Part shown: positions 13,289 to 26,122 of the stretch, piece by piece | How positions within the stretch are numbered: position 1 is the stretch's first letter | Layout: each line of letters begins with the position of its first letter | DNA from: Polytrichum commune | Taxonomy: Eukaryota > Streptophyta > Polytrichopsida > Polytrichales > Polytrichaceae | NCBI GenBank assembly: GCA_950295325.1 | Contig: OX485804.1 | Coordinates: forward strand, 3,784,001-3,848,000 | DNA: 64,000 nt | Direction of reading: 5' to 3' | Program-made: the position numbers and the translations under genes | Notes under the pieces: model-generated | Told to the model about the DNA's origin: nothing | Database searches by the model: none | Seen by the model: only the letters and a program-made list of their open reading frames with translations

Positions 13289-16200
13289 ATGGGATCGCGA
13301 CGCGGTGCAACCGTTCGTTTGACAGAGGATGGACACACACTACGTCACGTGCCGCTTGGGGACATTATACTTCACACGGAGCTCCGCGTGGCCACGGAGA
13401 ACAATGTGCACACATTTAGGTGTCCATGCCTCGACTGCAAGGGTGGACGTCGGAAGAGCATCCAAGTTATCCGACAACACCACGCGGCGGTTGGTCGTGA
13501 TCCATTTCTACAAAAGTCTTTACTAGGCGGTGACCCCCCGGAAGGCTATCCCGCAGGTGGAATCTGGGTGGAGGACGTCTGTTGTGACGACGACGTTGTT
13601 GAAGACATCCCAGTTGACACATTACCTGAACATGTCGACGCCGACAGCGGCGGACATCTCCCACCCCTTCTGGACGAATTCCACGAGGTTGAACGTCAGG
13701 TGCTGGAGGCACTGGGCAGAGCGGATGCACTCCATGAAGAGGCCGAAGCCGATGGACGCTTGCATGTGGAGAATGGGGAAGAACTTGACATTGAAGATGA
13801 CATGGATGGGTTGTACACGGAGGCCACCACTCCAGTGTTTCCGGGTTCAAAAACGAGCGTTGTGTCCGCTACGATCATTTTAATGAACATGTGCTCGGTG
13901 TTCCGTGTGAGCAATACATTTACCGATGAGTTGTTCTGTTTTTTGTCCGGGGACTTGTTACCAATGCCCAACAAGTTGCCCAAAACCCATTATGCGGCTC
14001 GGAAGAGCATCCGGCGGCTTGGTTTGACCTACAACAACATCCATGCCTGCCCTAATGGGTGTATTTTATATGACGAAGAATATGCAACACATGATACCTG
14101 TCCCAAGTGCATGCAAAGACGATGGCTAGATGGCAGCAACAACATTCCAGCGAGAGTGGTCCGGCACTTTCCCCTAATTCCCAGGTTGAAACGGATGTGG
14201 CGCTCGTCTGAGATAGCGCGTCTATTGACAGGACACACCAAACACGTCAGCAGTGATGACGTCATGCGTTCAGTGGTTGACAGCCCTGCATGGAAGCACA
14301 TCAACAATGATGTCGCGTTTGGCAACTTTGGGTGTGACGATCGAAACATGAGATTGGCGCTCGCATTGGACGGAGTGAATCCTTTCAGGTTAAACAACAC
14401 CAATTGGTCGACCTGGCCGGTGTTGATTTTGATTTACAACTTCGAGCCGTGGTTGGTGACAAAAAAAAATTTTATATCGTTGTGCATATTGATATCCGGG
14501 AAGAAGTCACCGACGTCCTCAAACATTGATGTGTTTATCGGACCGCTTTTGAAGGAGCTACAAGAACTTTGGCATGGTGTTGATGCTCTAGATTTCTCTA
14601 AACCACAAGGGAATCGTACTTTCACTTTGCGCGCAATACTTATGTGGACCATTTCCGATTTTCCCGCCTATGGGCTTATTTCCGGTCTTACTTGTAAGGG
14701 TTACAAGGGGTGCCCTTGTTGTGGACCAAACACAGATGCGAGGATGGCGAAAATGGGAGACATGCTTCCAAATAGGAGCATTAGGGGCATGAAAATTGTA
14801 TACGGCGGCATTCGCCGTTACTTGCCTCGACACCACCCGTATCGCCGCAATAGGAGATTCAACGGCTTGGAAGAGGACCACCTTAGGCCAATACCGTTGT
14901 CGGGAGAGGATATCATTCGATATGCAGCGTGGCGTGAATCATACTTGCAGTTGGGTGGGAGAGAGAATGGACCCGGCGACCCAGTGCATGCCACTGGTGT
15001 CAAACGACTGAGTGCTTTGTTTGAGCTGGATTACTGGCAGGTGATGCATGTTCGATCATTCATGAACGTCCTTCCTGTCCACAATGATGTTGAATTGGAC
15101 ACGTTGACGTCCGCCTTTGTCAAGTAGTTTGAATTGACGTCCTGTACGACGTCTGACCTGACGCAGAATACTATGATGATTACAGGCTCTGTTCATCAGC
15201 ATCGTAGGAATACATGTGTCTATGTATTTGCTGGAAATGTGTGTGACACTGGTCTTGTGTTTTGTGCAGCATCTACTAGTTCGTCACATCCTCGATGTAA
15301 TGCATTGTGAGAAGAATTTGTGCGAGAGCTTGTTGAAGACTTTGTTTGGAATGAATGATAGTCTTGGAAGCAGGGTTGATGCGGAGGAACTGGGCATACG
15401 CGAGGAGATATGGTTGCAACCCCCACGACGGCAACAGGAAGGATACTATATGCCGCATGCCCCCTATGTGTTTAGGCCAAATGAACGAGCGGAGTTTGTT
15501 GGAATCGTCTCCAATATTCGCACACCCACTAATTACGTGGGCAGTATCCACAAACGCCTAGCGGATGGCAAATTGCAGTACATGAAAACGCATGACTACC
15601 ACGTTCTCATGCAACAGGTGCGCAATGTCCCAGACCTGGTGACTGTGTAGTTTGCAATGATGCACTTATGCGAGACAGCGATATAGGGAGACTCCACAGG
15701 ATGTCTTGTGCGACCTCATTCCAACCTTGTGTGACGCGTCACTATACTGGAGGATGTTTTTTGGTATCTGTGGCAGCATCCCGTATTCTTCTTGACGCTC
15801 CTAGCTGTTTTGGGTGATGACTGGTAGAACGTGATACAAACATCATCTAACTTTGAATGTAACGAAGGTGATCTAGATTCTCCCTGTGGCTGTACGGAAT
15901 CTATTGGACGAAAGCGTGCGCGTTGCTATAATAAAAATGAGTAGAGTTTTCCAAAGACTATGCGCCAAGGAGGTGAGGAGAGAGGACAAAGAACGTACGA
16001 TGGTGGATGTGGTTATGGCGACGTGCATCTTGGAGAAGGAATTCCCACCGACGTTTATGAACGTCATGACGCATCTACCCGTGCATTTGGTGGAGCAATT
16101 GTTCACGTGCGGCCCGGTGCATTGTCGGTGGATGTATCCCATAGAACGGTACCTGAAAACATTGAAAGATTACGTTCGAACATACTCACATCCGGAAGGG

Positions 16201-16596
16201 AGCATAGCGGAAGGTTATTTAATGGACGACACGCTTGGTTTTTGCACGGAGTACATGCATCAATACAGAGGAACAACACATCGTGTATGGGACGCCGAGG
16301 AGGACGCAATCATGAATGATGAGATTCTCCGTTGCAATTCACAACAAAAACGGAAGATGTCCGACGAGTTCCGCAACTACGCGCACGCATTTGTTTTGGA
16401 CAATGCGTCTTCATTGGAGCGCTGCAGACAGTTAGTGAAATCCGGACTTTCTTATATTCCTGCCGTCATTGATGTATATTGTCGTCACATGCAATGTCCT
16501 GTGACATGTCCATGTGGACATGCTTCCCTACGTGAGGTTGTGTTAGACAAGGTGTTCCTATTGACATCCTTTTCGACATTCACACGTCAAATGTGA
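13289..16596 (+). CDS. CACTA transposase TNPD (Tnp2 family with DUF4218)
   Basis: Exon 1 (13289-15040) encodes 584 codons: an N-terminal transposase-associated region with CPCLDC, an acidic linker, then the Tnp2 core (KTHYAARKSIRRLGL, ALDGVNPFRLNNTNWSTWPV, LISGLTCKGYKGCPCC). Intron 15041-15269 (donor GTGATG, acceptor GTGCAG) joins in phase to exon 2 (15270-15617; ILDVMHCEKNLCESLLKTL). Intron 15618-15876 joins in phase to exon 3 from 15877, which carries the DUF4218 region (FPPTFMNVMTHLPVHLVEQL, CRWMYPIERYLKTLK). Exon 3 probably splices on before the open frame ends at 16596, because typical C-terminal sequence reappears downstream. The reading frame is free of stops through these exons. TNPD performs strand cleavage and joining in CACTA transposition. 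Confidence 0.85.
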
Positions 16597-16649
16597 TACT
16601 GCCGCTGATTGCAAATCCCTTTGTGCATAACGGAATACATACGTGAGAG

Positions 16650-17539
16650 CTCCAATTGTAACCACTATTTCTTGTCACCCAACCTTGTGTAGGGAGTACA
16701 TGGCAGCAAGAACGGTGCGATGGAAAGAGAGGGAGGTCTTCCGAAAGATGTTTCGCCGTCGGCATCCATCGTTGGCAGTGAGGTACCCGTCAGACCTCCA
16801 CGATCTTCCTCCGTTTGCGACATGGTTGACCGTGCGAGTGACACGTCAACGATAAGCTGGCGAAGATGTTGGCGATGATGTAACGGAGTATGCGCAGCCT
16901 CCGGAGTGATATGCTATCTCACACCGCAAAATGTATGCGTTCGGCATGCACTTCCGTGTTCGGGGTTCCGAGACATGTCTTGTGACGCGCGATTCATGTG
17001 TGGTGGCCTCCTTCACACGACAAATACCATAGGGCTTAAGAAATGGCCGACCCATAGAAACAACCGAGGAGTATGTGGGCTACATTGAAGAGATATTGGA
17101 GCTAGACTACCGAAACCTTTACACCACGGTGCTAGTGTGCGATTGGGTTCGTCCAAGCCAAGATCCTCGACATCCCAACATCACACGGGATCAATATGGT
17201 TTCACCGTCGCCAACTTCAACCGCATGGATGGCAAAGTGCACTCAAACTCTTTTGCATTTCCTTTGCATTGTCAACAGGTCTTCTTCTCCAATGACACGA
17301 CAAGGCCAGGATGGAAGGTTGTATGCCGCACGGACGTGAGGGGTAGACGTGGGCAACTACAAACCACCCAATCTTTGCCGAACATAATCAATGTGCGCCA
17401 CGATGTTGAATTTTTGGGTCTACAACCACAAGCCGAAGATGTAGAGCCCCCTAGGGAGCCTGCAACGGACGGCGGCATGCATATACCAGCCTCGGTGGAT
17501 GACCGTGGGCAAGAAGACGACGACGGAACACAGTACTAG
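16650..17539 (+). CDS. TNPD C-terminal exons with DUF4216
   Basis: A possible exon after the acceptor near 16693 reads EYMAARTVRWKEREVFRKMF and WLTVRVTRQR. A later frame (about 17050-17539) reads YIEEILELDYRNLYTTVLV, DWVRPSQD, QYGFTVANFNRM and QVFFSNDTTRPGW, the DUF4216 pattern found at the C-terminus of many CACTA transposases. It ends in an acidic tail at 17539. I could not fix the junctions between 16400 and 17050, so one continuous TNPD or a separate protein are both possible. Confidence 0.6.
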
Positions 17540-18793
17540 TGGCTACGACCCAAAGCACCTACAGCAACGTCACATCACACTTGGCATGCAATGTATAAGA
17601 TTGTGTTACAAGGGATGCCTTGCTGGAGAGGAACTCACCGTCTTAATTGATGTCTACTCGGGTGTCCGCGGAGACGTCAAACATGTTAAAACAAACGGAT
17701 GGTCATAATTTTCTAGGCATTAAGCTTTTCCAGTAGCAGTTCATCGTCCTATGTATGGAATGTGGGTTCGAGATCCCGCATGGGCACTCGAACGTCCGAC
17801 GCATGTATTTTTGGAATTGTGAGAGCAATGAAGTGCCATATTTTGCCATGCTTGCAAAAGTCTTCCCTGGATTGAATTTAAATGATAGACCTCGTGTGTA
17901 AATGAACAAATATATAACTCATGCAATTTGTCAACACCGATTGCGCAGTATGGCAATATTGCGACCCTGTAAATGATCTCCGTTGTGTTCATGTACCGTC
18001 GGTTCATAGCTGGTCTTAACTAAAGATTTCAAAGATGAGGAGTTGAATTTTTTTGTAAATTATCATTTAATGTTGTTTAAATACGTTGAATTCAAAATCA
18101 ACATATGAAAAACTAAATTATAAACAATTGAATGAGAAAACATACATTTTGTAGCAAAAGTTGAAATTTCAAATTTCCTCTATTTTTAGCCGAAGGCCAT
18201 TTTTTCACTTTAATTAATTATTCGGCCAACATGTGTTGAACCAGCTATGAACCTACAGTTCTTAATTGTGGTCTGACATGTCTACCTTATGGCAAGAAGA
18301 GAATGAGGCTATAACCCTCGTGTTTTTTGGTTCATCCACTACAAATATTTGAACGGAACTCGTGAGAATAACATGCATGCCAAGAACCATATTGAAATAC
18401 TGTGAGAAATTTATGTGGCATTCCCTAAAATTTTTGGGAAGAAGTTTGTCTTTTATAGCCAACCACACGTAAATGTCCATTCTCCAACCTTTTTTTCCCG
18501 GGCAACACTTTGAGTTTGCCCGACACAACTATATACATGCCGTGGATAGACCTGTGGGGATGACGTGGCGTTAGTGGCCTTACAGACGCCCTGACGCAGG
18601 ACGTCCTCATGTTTTAAATGACATCCACAAAAACATGGTTATCCTTCCTAACATCGCCATGTCGTGCCCCATGATCTGTCATGTTTCACGCAACGTCCAA
18701 TAAAATCTACAATTATGTGGGCGTTAATTGCCGAACATAGTGACATCTCAGAAGACATCACTCGTTTCTCTAAAACGACCCCAAAAACGCGGG
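17540..18793. other. CACTA right subterminal region
   Basis: No gene is supported. AT-rich centre (18030-18240) followed by GACGTC/CATGTC words toward the right TIR. Confidence 0.5.
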
Positions 18794-18808
18794 TTTCTTA
18801 TAGTGCAA
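18794..18808 (-). repeat. CACTA right TIR and TSD
   Basis: TTTCTTATAGTG at 18794-18805 is the exact reverse complement of the left end. CAA at 18806-18808 is the second target duplication. Confidence 0.96.
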
Positions 18809-19073
18809 CCTTGACCGTACGGCCATGTCACGTGATTTGTGTATTATTGACTGGATACGAGGAGACACACTATCGCCCCTAATTGATGACCATGCCATGG
18901 TGTAACCATTGCTTTCAATATTGTACACATGTCACCCTAACAATGACTACAGTGGACAACCAATACCCACCTCACTAGTCTGCAACTTGATAGGTTGGAT
19001 GCAACAAGCCATGACAAGGCTCCTGGAATCTAGTTCATAAAGCATGTCATGTGTCATACTTTTTATGAGATAG

Positions 19074-19250
<177 letters not shown>

Positions 19251-19253
19251 TAG

Positions 19254-20235
19254 TCATATTATATCATCACTCTCTCCTATGTGCTCGAGACATTGATTCA
19301 ATGGTATCAAACTCGTCCCCCTTGTATTGATGTAAACATTTGATATTTTGGACGGTTTGAAATGATTCCTAGTCTTGACAAAGGTTTTCTCGAGCAATGT
19401 AACATATTGTGGCTGACATTTAGTTCTCGGCTCGCTATTTCATGGAGTTCAAGGCTACCATACAGGAGCAATAACTACAGTTGTAATCATGAGAACTTAC
19501 CATGTCTGGTTACCCTGGCATATCAATCTGACATTGATGAAGAATATGTGAACTCATCTTAGCCTTCACAATTGAAACCCAATCTACTTTCCCAAAGTGG
19601 TCAATGAAATGAAATTTTTTAATTGCTAGTGTGGTCAAACCTTACAAGGTGCATGCCATAAATACAACAACTTATGCAAAATTATCAAACCAAGGTAAAG
19701 TAAAGCAACAAAGAAAGAAGACATGGCCCAATTTCTCTTGCTTGAAACATGCAACAACACCATGAAACGTAGAAAGGGTGCTCCAAACATAGTGAGCATA
19801 TATAAAAAATACATGTCTTATATGCATTAGAACAAAGTATCCTATATATGACTATGAACACATTAAAGTTGTAGCTTTACATGGGACAAATAGAAAATCA
19901 AGGATATTATGAACCTTATATGCTCTCAAACACCTACAATAAACAAATTAAGTGGAGCACATACTAATATAAGCACATACTAATATACTAAGTAGAAGGA
20001 CTATTATAACTCACTGCACATTATCATCTATGGAGGTGTGATGTCATCCATAATCCTCTGATTATGTCCACAAACATATTGATTGTGCTCAATAACCAAC
20101 TCGAGTCTGTAAATGATGTCTATACTCTCGAAGACCCCCACAACTTGTCATCCACTGTCCTCTCGGTGGTTGTCCGGACTCTAGTCCATAACTACAATTT
20201 TTGAAAAGTACTAAAATGGTTAGAGTTGAATGGAC
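19254..20235. other. intergenic region between convergent genes, copy A
   Basis: AT-rich, about 1 kb, between the adenosine kinase stop and the stop of the minus-strand gene. It matches 47877-48832 in copy B with indels. No feature is recognised. Confidence 0.6.
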
Positions 20236-23200
20236 TTAGCCCCAATAAACTTGGTCAAGAGGTCCACTACCCTTGTGTTTGGAAAATTTTCCAACTGCCT
20301 TGACTTTCATCTCTGGAATATATTGGAGGGGAACAGCTGAACATTTACATTTCCCATGTATGAATGTCCCATTTGTAGGTGTTAGCGTGCACGTAAATGC
20401 ACCACCACTTATGAAGAACGTAGCACCACAGACAATGGCTTGCATCTCTCTGGATTTCCAGAAGTAATCCTTTTCATTGTAATCAATTTGGTCACCAATC
20501 ATGTGTTTCCAACAGTCGTCACATTCGGGTAATCCTTGGAGCTCCTTGTGAAGGACCATGTCTTTCAACACATTTCGGCCTTTGCGAATAATTTTCTCGG
20601 CAAAACGGATTTTGACAAAACGGGAGGAGTTTGACAAAAACTCTTGCCCCACATGTATCTTTGATTGATTTCGTGTTACATCTAACGAGCTCCCCTGCAG
20701 AGAGCTTCTGAAAATTTCTGACACTGCACCTGGTTTGCCTTCGATAATGTCAGTGAGGAATATAAATCTCTTGGTCCGCTGGTCATACATGAAAGCCTGC
20801 ATGCGATTGCCATTATCGTCGTTTCTGATAAAGAAATAATCTTCTGCACAATGGCTTATGTTACCGTTCTTTAGTTTCACCTCCACCAAACGGTGCACTT
20901 CATCTCGTGACTCCGGAGGCACAACTATTGTTCCTGGCATTGCCATACCCGACAAAACTTTGCACATCTCATCCTTCACCAGGCGTGTACAAGCTTCGGG
21001 TCGAGTCTCCCATGCTCCACTGACTTGGAACCCTAGAAGTCCAATTCCACCACCCCAAGTGCGTTTGAAAGCCATGAGCGCTGCTGCATCAACTTTTTGA
21101 GTCTCTTCAGCTGTTGGATGTTCAGGTAACAAGAGTTTTCTACCCAATTGTTTAATCAATTCTTCCATTCTCTTTTCCTCAATTTTGACAGTTGATGATG
21201 ATTCAGCTGTTGGATGTTCAGGTAACAAGAGTTCTCTACCCACTTCTCGGATCACATCCTCCCTTATCTTTCCCCCAATTTTGACAGTTGATGATTCCGC
21301 TGTTGGATGTTTAGGGAACAGAAATTTTCTATCCAATTCTGGGATCACATCCTCCGTTCTCTTTTCCTCTGTTTTGACAGTTGATAATGTAGTTTGTTGT
21401 TGTGGTCCATTCTTCGCTTGCTTGAGCTGTACTATACTCCTGTCCATATCTTCCCATACAACATCAAGTTCAACAATTAGGGCCTCTTCAGCTGTTGGAT
21501 GTTCAGGTAACAAGACTTTTCTACCCAATTCTTGGATCGATTCTTCCATTTTCTTTTCCTCGATTTTGACAGCTGATGATGTAGTTTGTTGTTGTGGTTC
21601 ACTCTCCGATAAATGGACTGGCTTGGCCTGTGTAGCACACCAGAGTCCTTTACGTCCATCTCCTCTCCATACAACATCATGTTCAACAATTAGGGCCTCT
21701 TTTGTAAAGAGGACATGGCATGCTTTGAGATTACATGTGCTACCACCTTCTTCAGCCTCACACTCAATATGCCCATCATCTCCAGTCCATTGTAACTTAA
21801 AATGTTGATGTCCTGCTGCAAATGCAAAAGCCACCATCTGGAGAGCATTGCATTGTAACCTTGAATATTCAAGAAACCTGCTGTCTGGCAAACCACTCAA
21901 AGCTCTCCTTGCACACGTCGACCGTTTCTCACATGTGCCGTGTCTTTCAAGAGCAAATTTATGGAAATGGCCATCGTAGCAGGTCCCATCCTCATGCAAA
22001 CAACTCACCCTTGTAAATCCATCCGTTGTTGTAACTTGCGTTGTCCCTATGTAACTCACATGTGTATCTTCACAAAACATCCGGTGCTTGTTATCATATG
22101 CATCATCGATGAGCCCCTTATACAAAAGCATTCCTGTGAGGTCGTGTCGAATGACACACCATGTAGTACATCTTGTTTCATCAAAATCATAAGGATCTCC
22201 TTCCACTATACAGATGAGACCTCCAAGTCGGTAGATGCTGTCAAGATCAACAAGATCGTTCCCCCTCCATCGTAATGGGAGTGAATCCCATTCAAGTAGC
22301 ACATTGTTCATCCGGTTTTGCAAAACCGTAGTTGCTGCTGTTGATAATATGTGTAGGGGCATACCCCTTATCATCAAGTTTTCGTCAATATTTTTAGAGA
22401 AAATAGCATGAGCAATGCTCTTTTCCATACCTTCCTTAATAATATTGGCTTCATCCCAAACGACTTTTGATGGTGGCCACACATCATCAATGCCCACCAC
22501 TTGGCTTGCCCATTCCTGCAACTCATTGATCGTGGTTTGTATGGAAGTCACAAGAAGTGAAACCAACACACTCGCTTCTTTAGGCACTCCAAGTCGCAGT
22601 CGCTCAAGGTCCTCAACATTGTACTCGTGAAAATTCTCAAGGTGTGTCATTTCCGTGCTACAGTGCATTGCAGGTTTTGCAAATGTTGTTTCCTAAACAA
22701 CGAGACAGTAAGCAAGCCTGAGTTCAACAAAGTTTTTGTTTTGAGACGCGTACTATTTGGAGCATGAGAACAAACAACTTCGGTATGATACAAGTACATT
22801 CCTTGATAAACAGCACACACTACTGTTGGCCAACTTCCATCAAACTCTGAGCTTTTGAAAAACTGCCGAAGCCATTTGTCTTCGTGAAGGACACCTCCAA
22901 CCTTCATCAGACTAAAGAGGATAGAGACCTGCAAACACCACGTGTATGTTACATGTCATGTCATATTTATCATAAACTGTCGATTATGTAACGGTAGGAA
23001 CACATAATAAATGTAAAATCTAGGTAATCCAAGAATGGTTCCTCTCCTTTTTAGAACAGTTTCTTCTGAATCACCTCTAATACTTCAAATGGATCAATGA
23101 TTTGTTGGTTTGCAAAGAGGAGAAACATGCTTGAAAAGACTGCGGCATTGAGAGGAATCCGTTCATATAATTTGTGTTAGAATTAGAAAGGGCTTCCTTC

Positions 23201-24377
23201 TTCAAATATCAGTTTTTGAACTTATTAGTAGCAAAGTTTCAAGGGGATTGTAAAATGAACCACAGAGACATGTCATGAGGTCATATGACCTGTGAAAATT
23301 GGCTCTTTCATCACACACACGTATGAAGAGCAACCTTTGCTTCCTCTTTCTTTACATTTCAGCTTACAACTAGAATTCATCATAATTCTGATTGGCCATG
23401 TGACCGTGCAGGACATCTTTGTTGTTGTTTCAACTAGTGTATGGTCGATTTAACAATTCCTTTTTTTTCTAAACATGAACTCTCATTATCCAAACTCCCT
23501 ATGTGTTGAATTCATGTCTAAGAAGGAAAATAATGTTAATAATAATAACCTTTTTTGAAAGAAAGTAGCTCCAATTATAGGGTTCTTAGAAATGGGTTGG
23601 CAGCTCCAAACCAAGTTCTAAAGACGGTGACCCCTACAAGTGCTACAGAGAGTTTCCACCCTGGGGTGTCTCTAACCCTGCCTCTAAGACCACATAGTAT
23701 ATTCTAGTGCACTATATTCTATAGTGCAATTGGTCAATGCATGAATCTGTCGCTTGATAACCTAGGCTTCATATACAAAATGAAAAAGAGGAAATCAAGA
23801 TCTGTATGTATTCAAGATAACTTAGCTTGGATCTGATATGCATGGTTGGTTTTCTATGGGGACTTACCAAGTCTGGATTTTTTGGTGCGGCAGGGTCTTG
23901 CATGTTGAATGCAGACGAGGATTTGAGGTTGTCAGAGAGCCGATGAAAGATCACACTCGTGAATTGCAATTCATGGGATGACGGTGATCCACTGCCAGCA
24001 GTATTTAGGGTCTCTTCATAATAGGCATCTATTATTACGTCATCAGATGCATAGCCACCACTAGACTCCATTTCATTAGCCTTGTCATGTGTCAATTTTT
24101 CAGCATTTTCCGGACCAATCTGTGCCTGAATAGAATCATTATTGTATGGGGCGTTTGAAGAGGTCTCCTTTGAACTATTCTTGCCAGCGTTCCCAAGTTT
24201 ACAAGGATTTGGGCTATCTGGCTTAAATCGAGAAAAGTGATCAATCTGTTCACAACGAGCACGCTTCGAGACAACATCCATACCAATATTTGAATCAGGC
24301 ATGTTGATATTAGATCCCCGATATCTGTTGATGCCAAGTGGGAAAAGTTTCACTTTAATTTGTCTTGATTTGTTGAG
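20236..24377 (-). pseudogene. unrecognised plant gene, copy A, with a 1-nt frameshift
   Basis: Not recognised. Two exons can be joined in phase: 24377-23868 (170 codons; basic VSKRARCEQ; Ser/Asn-rich) and 22928-20236, with donor TTG|GTAAGT and acceptor TTTGCAG. The large exon encodes about 895 residues in copy B. Here one G is missing near 22656 relative to B, shifting frame between LQCTV and MTHLENF, so the downstream 810-residue frame would need its own start. A central region (about 21108-21570) holds four repeats ending LLPEHPTAE with a preceding TVKIEEKRMEELI-like stretch. Several Cys/His residues occur (SCLHEDGTCYDGHF, CEKRSTCARRAL) without a known spacing. It converges on the adenosine kinase fragment. 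First exons were not identified. Confidence 0.6.
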
Positions 24378-25515
24378 CTGCAAAGATAGTTGTCACATAC
24401 CTCATGTTGCCCAAGAAATAAAAATTCATCAGGTTACAAATCTCTTCTGTAAAATTTTGTAGCTTGGTCATTGCTGTTTCTGTTTTGTTGTTGTATATAT
24501 ATCAAAGATCCACTCAAAAATAATTTTATTTATTGAAAATTTATTTAAAAATAAAAACCATGAGCACAGATTCTTCATGTTTTCATTGCTACCCATGTCC
24601 TCGCAAACAACTCACGTTGGGTACTGTAGTTAATCATATCTGCAGCAACTCCCTGTTACCACCGTTTTAGACATCTACACTAGATATGATATTTAGTGTC
24701 ATATCGTATTTAATGTCACTAAGCTAACTTTTCGGATGCATTTCTTATAAATAAGTTTACCAATACTGCCATGGATGATGGATGATTTCATCCATTGGTC
24801 AAAACCCTACCTTCTCTTGTCAGCAACTTGTGCTGATATATTGTCAACAGCCCTAAACCGTAAACCCCTAATTGCAACACTATAAATCTATAATCCCAGA
24901 AAAAATCTTTCGCTTTGTTCCTTATTAAATTGGAGTATATTCTATAAATTCCTCTAAAATGATTGGTATTTTTGAACTTCAACCGGTTCATCTGTTACTA
25001 GAAGCCGGTTCTCCTCATTCATTGCAAGGAGGTGCACCCATCAATCAGATCAAATGACTGACCATGCATGTTGCCACAAACCCAGCAACCCTATTGTCAT
25101 CGAGATCCTTGAATCACTTCAAAAATTCAAGACGTCTATGATTTTGTTTTTAAAGTGATACATTCAAGACAACATGGAAGGCAGGGATGACCCTTTGAGG
25201 GACTCTGCCACAATATACAACATGCCTGACATAATATGCTTCAAAAAAGTGATTTGCATGCTTACCACATATACTATGAGAGGAAAATTCGTCAGTCAAC
25301 AATATTTTAGCTGACTGTGGTCTTCACCTGACATTCGAGGGTCGCCAAGAAAATCCCTCAGATTCTATCCAGCAAATTCAATGCTTCACATGACGGCAGA
25401 GGCAAACACTTGCATGTGTATGCCGACATATATAACATTTACTTGTATCTGTCTTGTTCTCATGCAATATTCCACTAGCAGTTTGCAATGATCACCGAGC
25501 CCTAACTCACCGGTT
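24378..25515. other. upstream flank of the unknown gene, copy A
   Basis: A CTTTGCAG acceptor at 24378 implies at least one further exon upstream, but I could not identify it. 24880-25030 matches an interspersed repeat also present near 25800, 43430 (inverted) and 53330. Confidence 0.4.
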
Positions 25516-25539
25516 GGCCTTCTGTCTCAAAAAAAAGAA

Positions 25540-26100
25540 AACGATCCGGAGCAGCTGCGGTCTAGCTAGGTGTGATACCAGGGCCACACCAGGCCTCCAG
25601 CCGGGTTCGGCCAGCCACTTCAGCCAGGCGGGCTGAACTTGGCTGTGGGTCCGGTGTGACCCTGTTTCAGCCATGAAGACGTGTGGACAAGGTTCGAAAA
25701 AAATTTAAGCATGCCCCAGTGATCCGGGAGATTTTTGGGCATAACCGGTTGAGATCCAAGTGTTTGCAAGTCCGACCAGTTACATGTTCACATCCTCCGG
25801 TTTTCCTTCATTAAATTGAGGTATATTCTATAAATTTCACTAAAATGATCGGTAATTTTTTTGCAATCTTGAACATCAACAGGTTATTTCTCAAACTCAA
25901 CCGGTTCATTTGTAACTAACTGCCAATTCTTCCCCGATCATAGGCATGCATCTAATATTTGAATCAGTTGCAATTGTTTATTTTATTATGTATCACAACA
26001 ACCAAGGTCATTGAATATCACTGTTGTAGTGAAAATTTATTATGTTTATTTCATTACAATGTGGTGTTCTTAACACCTTTAAAATGTAAAGGCAAAATTT
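25540..26100 (+). repeat. interspersed repeat, GC-rich head and AT-rich tail
   Basis: The GC-rich head (GCAGCTGCGGTCTAGCTAGG) is shared with 61095-61120. The tail, from GGTATATTCTATAAATTTC to TCAACCGGTTCATTTG, is shared with 24930-25010, 53350-53450 and, inverted, 43430-43590. No coding potential was seen. The class is unknown. Confidence 0.5.
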
Positions 26101-26122
26101 AGTACATTCCTTTACAAGAATA

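Larger units (their letters stand above)
7100..18805. mobile_element. CACTA (En/Spm-type) DNA transposon, 11.7 kb
   Basis: The element starts CACTATAAGAAA and ends TTTCTTATAGTG, a perfect 12-bp terminal inverted repeat. It is flanked by a direct CAA duplication (7097-7099 and 18806-18808), the 3-bp target duplication expected of CACTA transposons. The duplicate locus near 47418-47420 has a single CAA and no insertion, which is an empty site. Two divergent gene sets lie inside: a TNPA-like gene on the minus strand (12475-9225) and a TNPD (Tnp2) gene on the plus strand (from 13289). It lies in the last intron of the adenosine kinase fragment. Confidence 0.97.
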
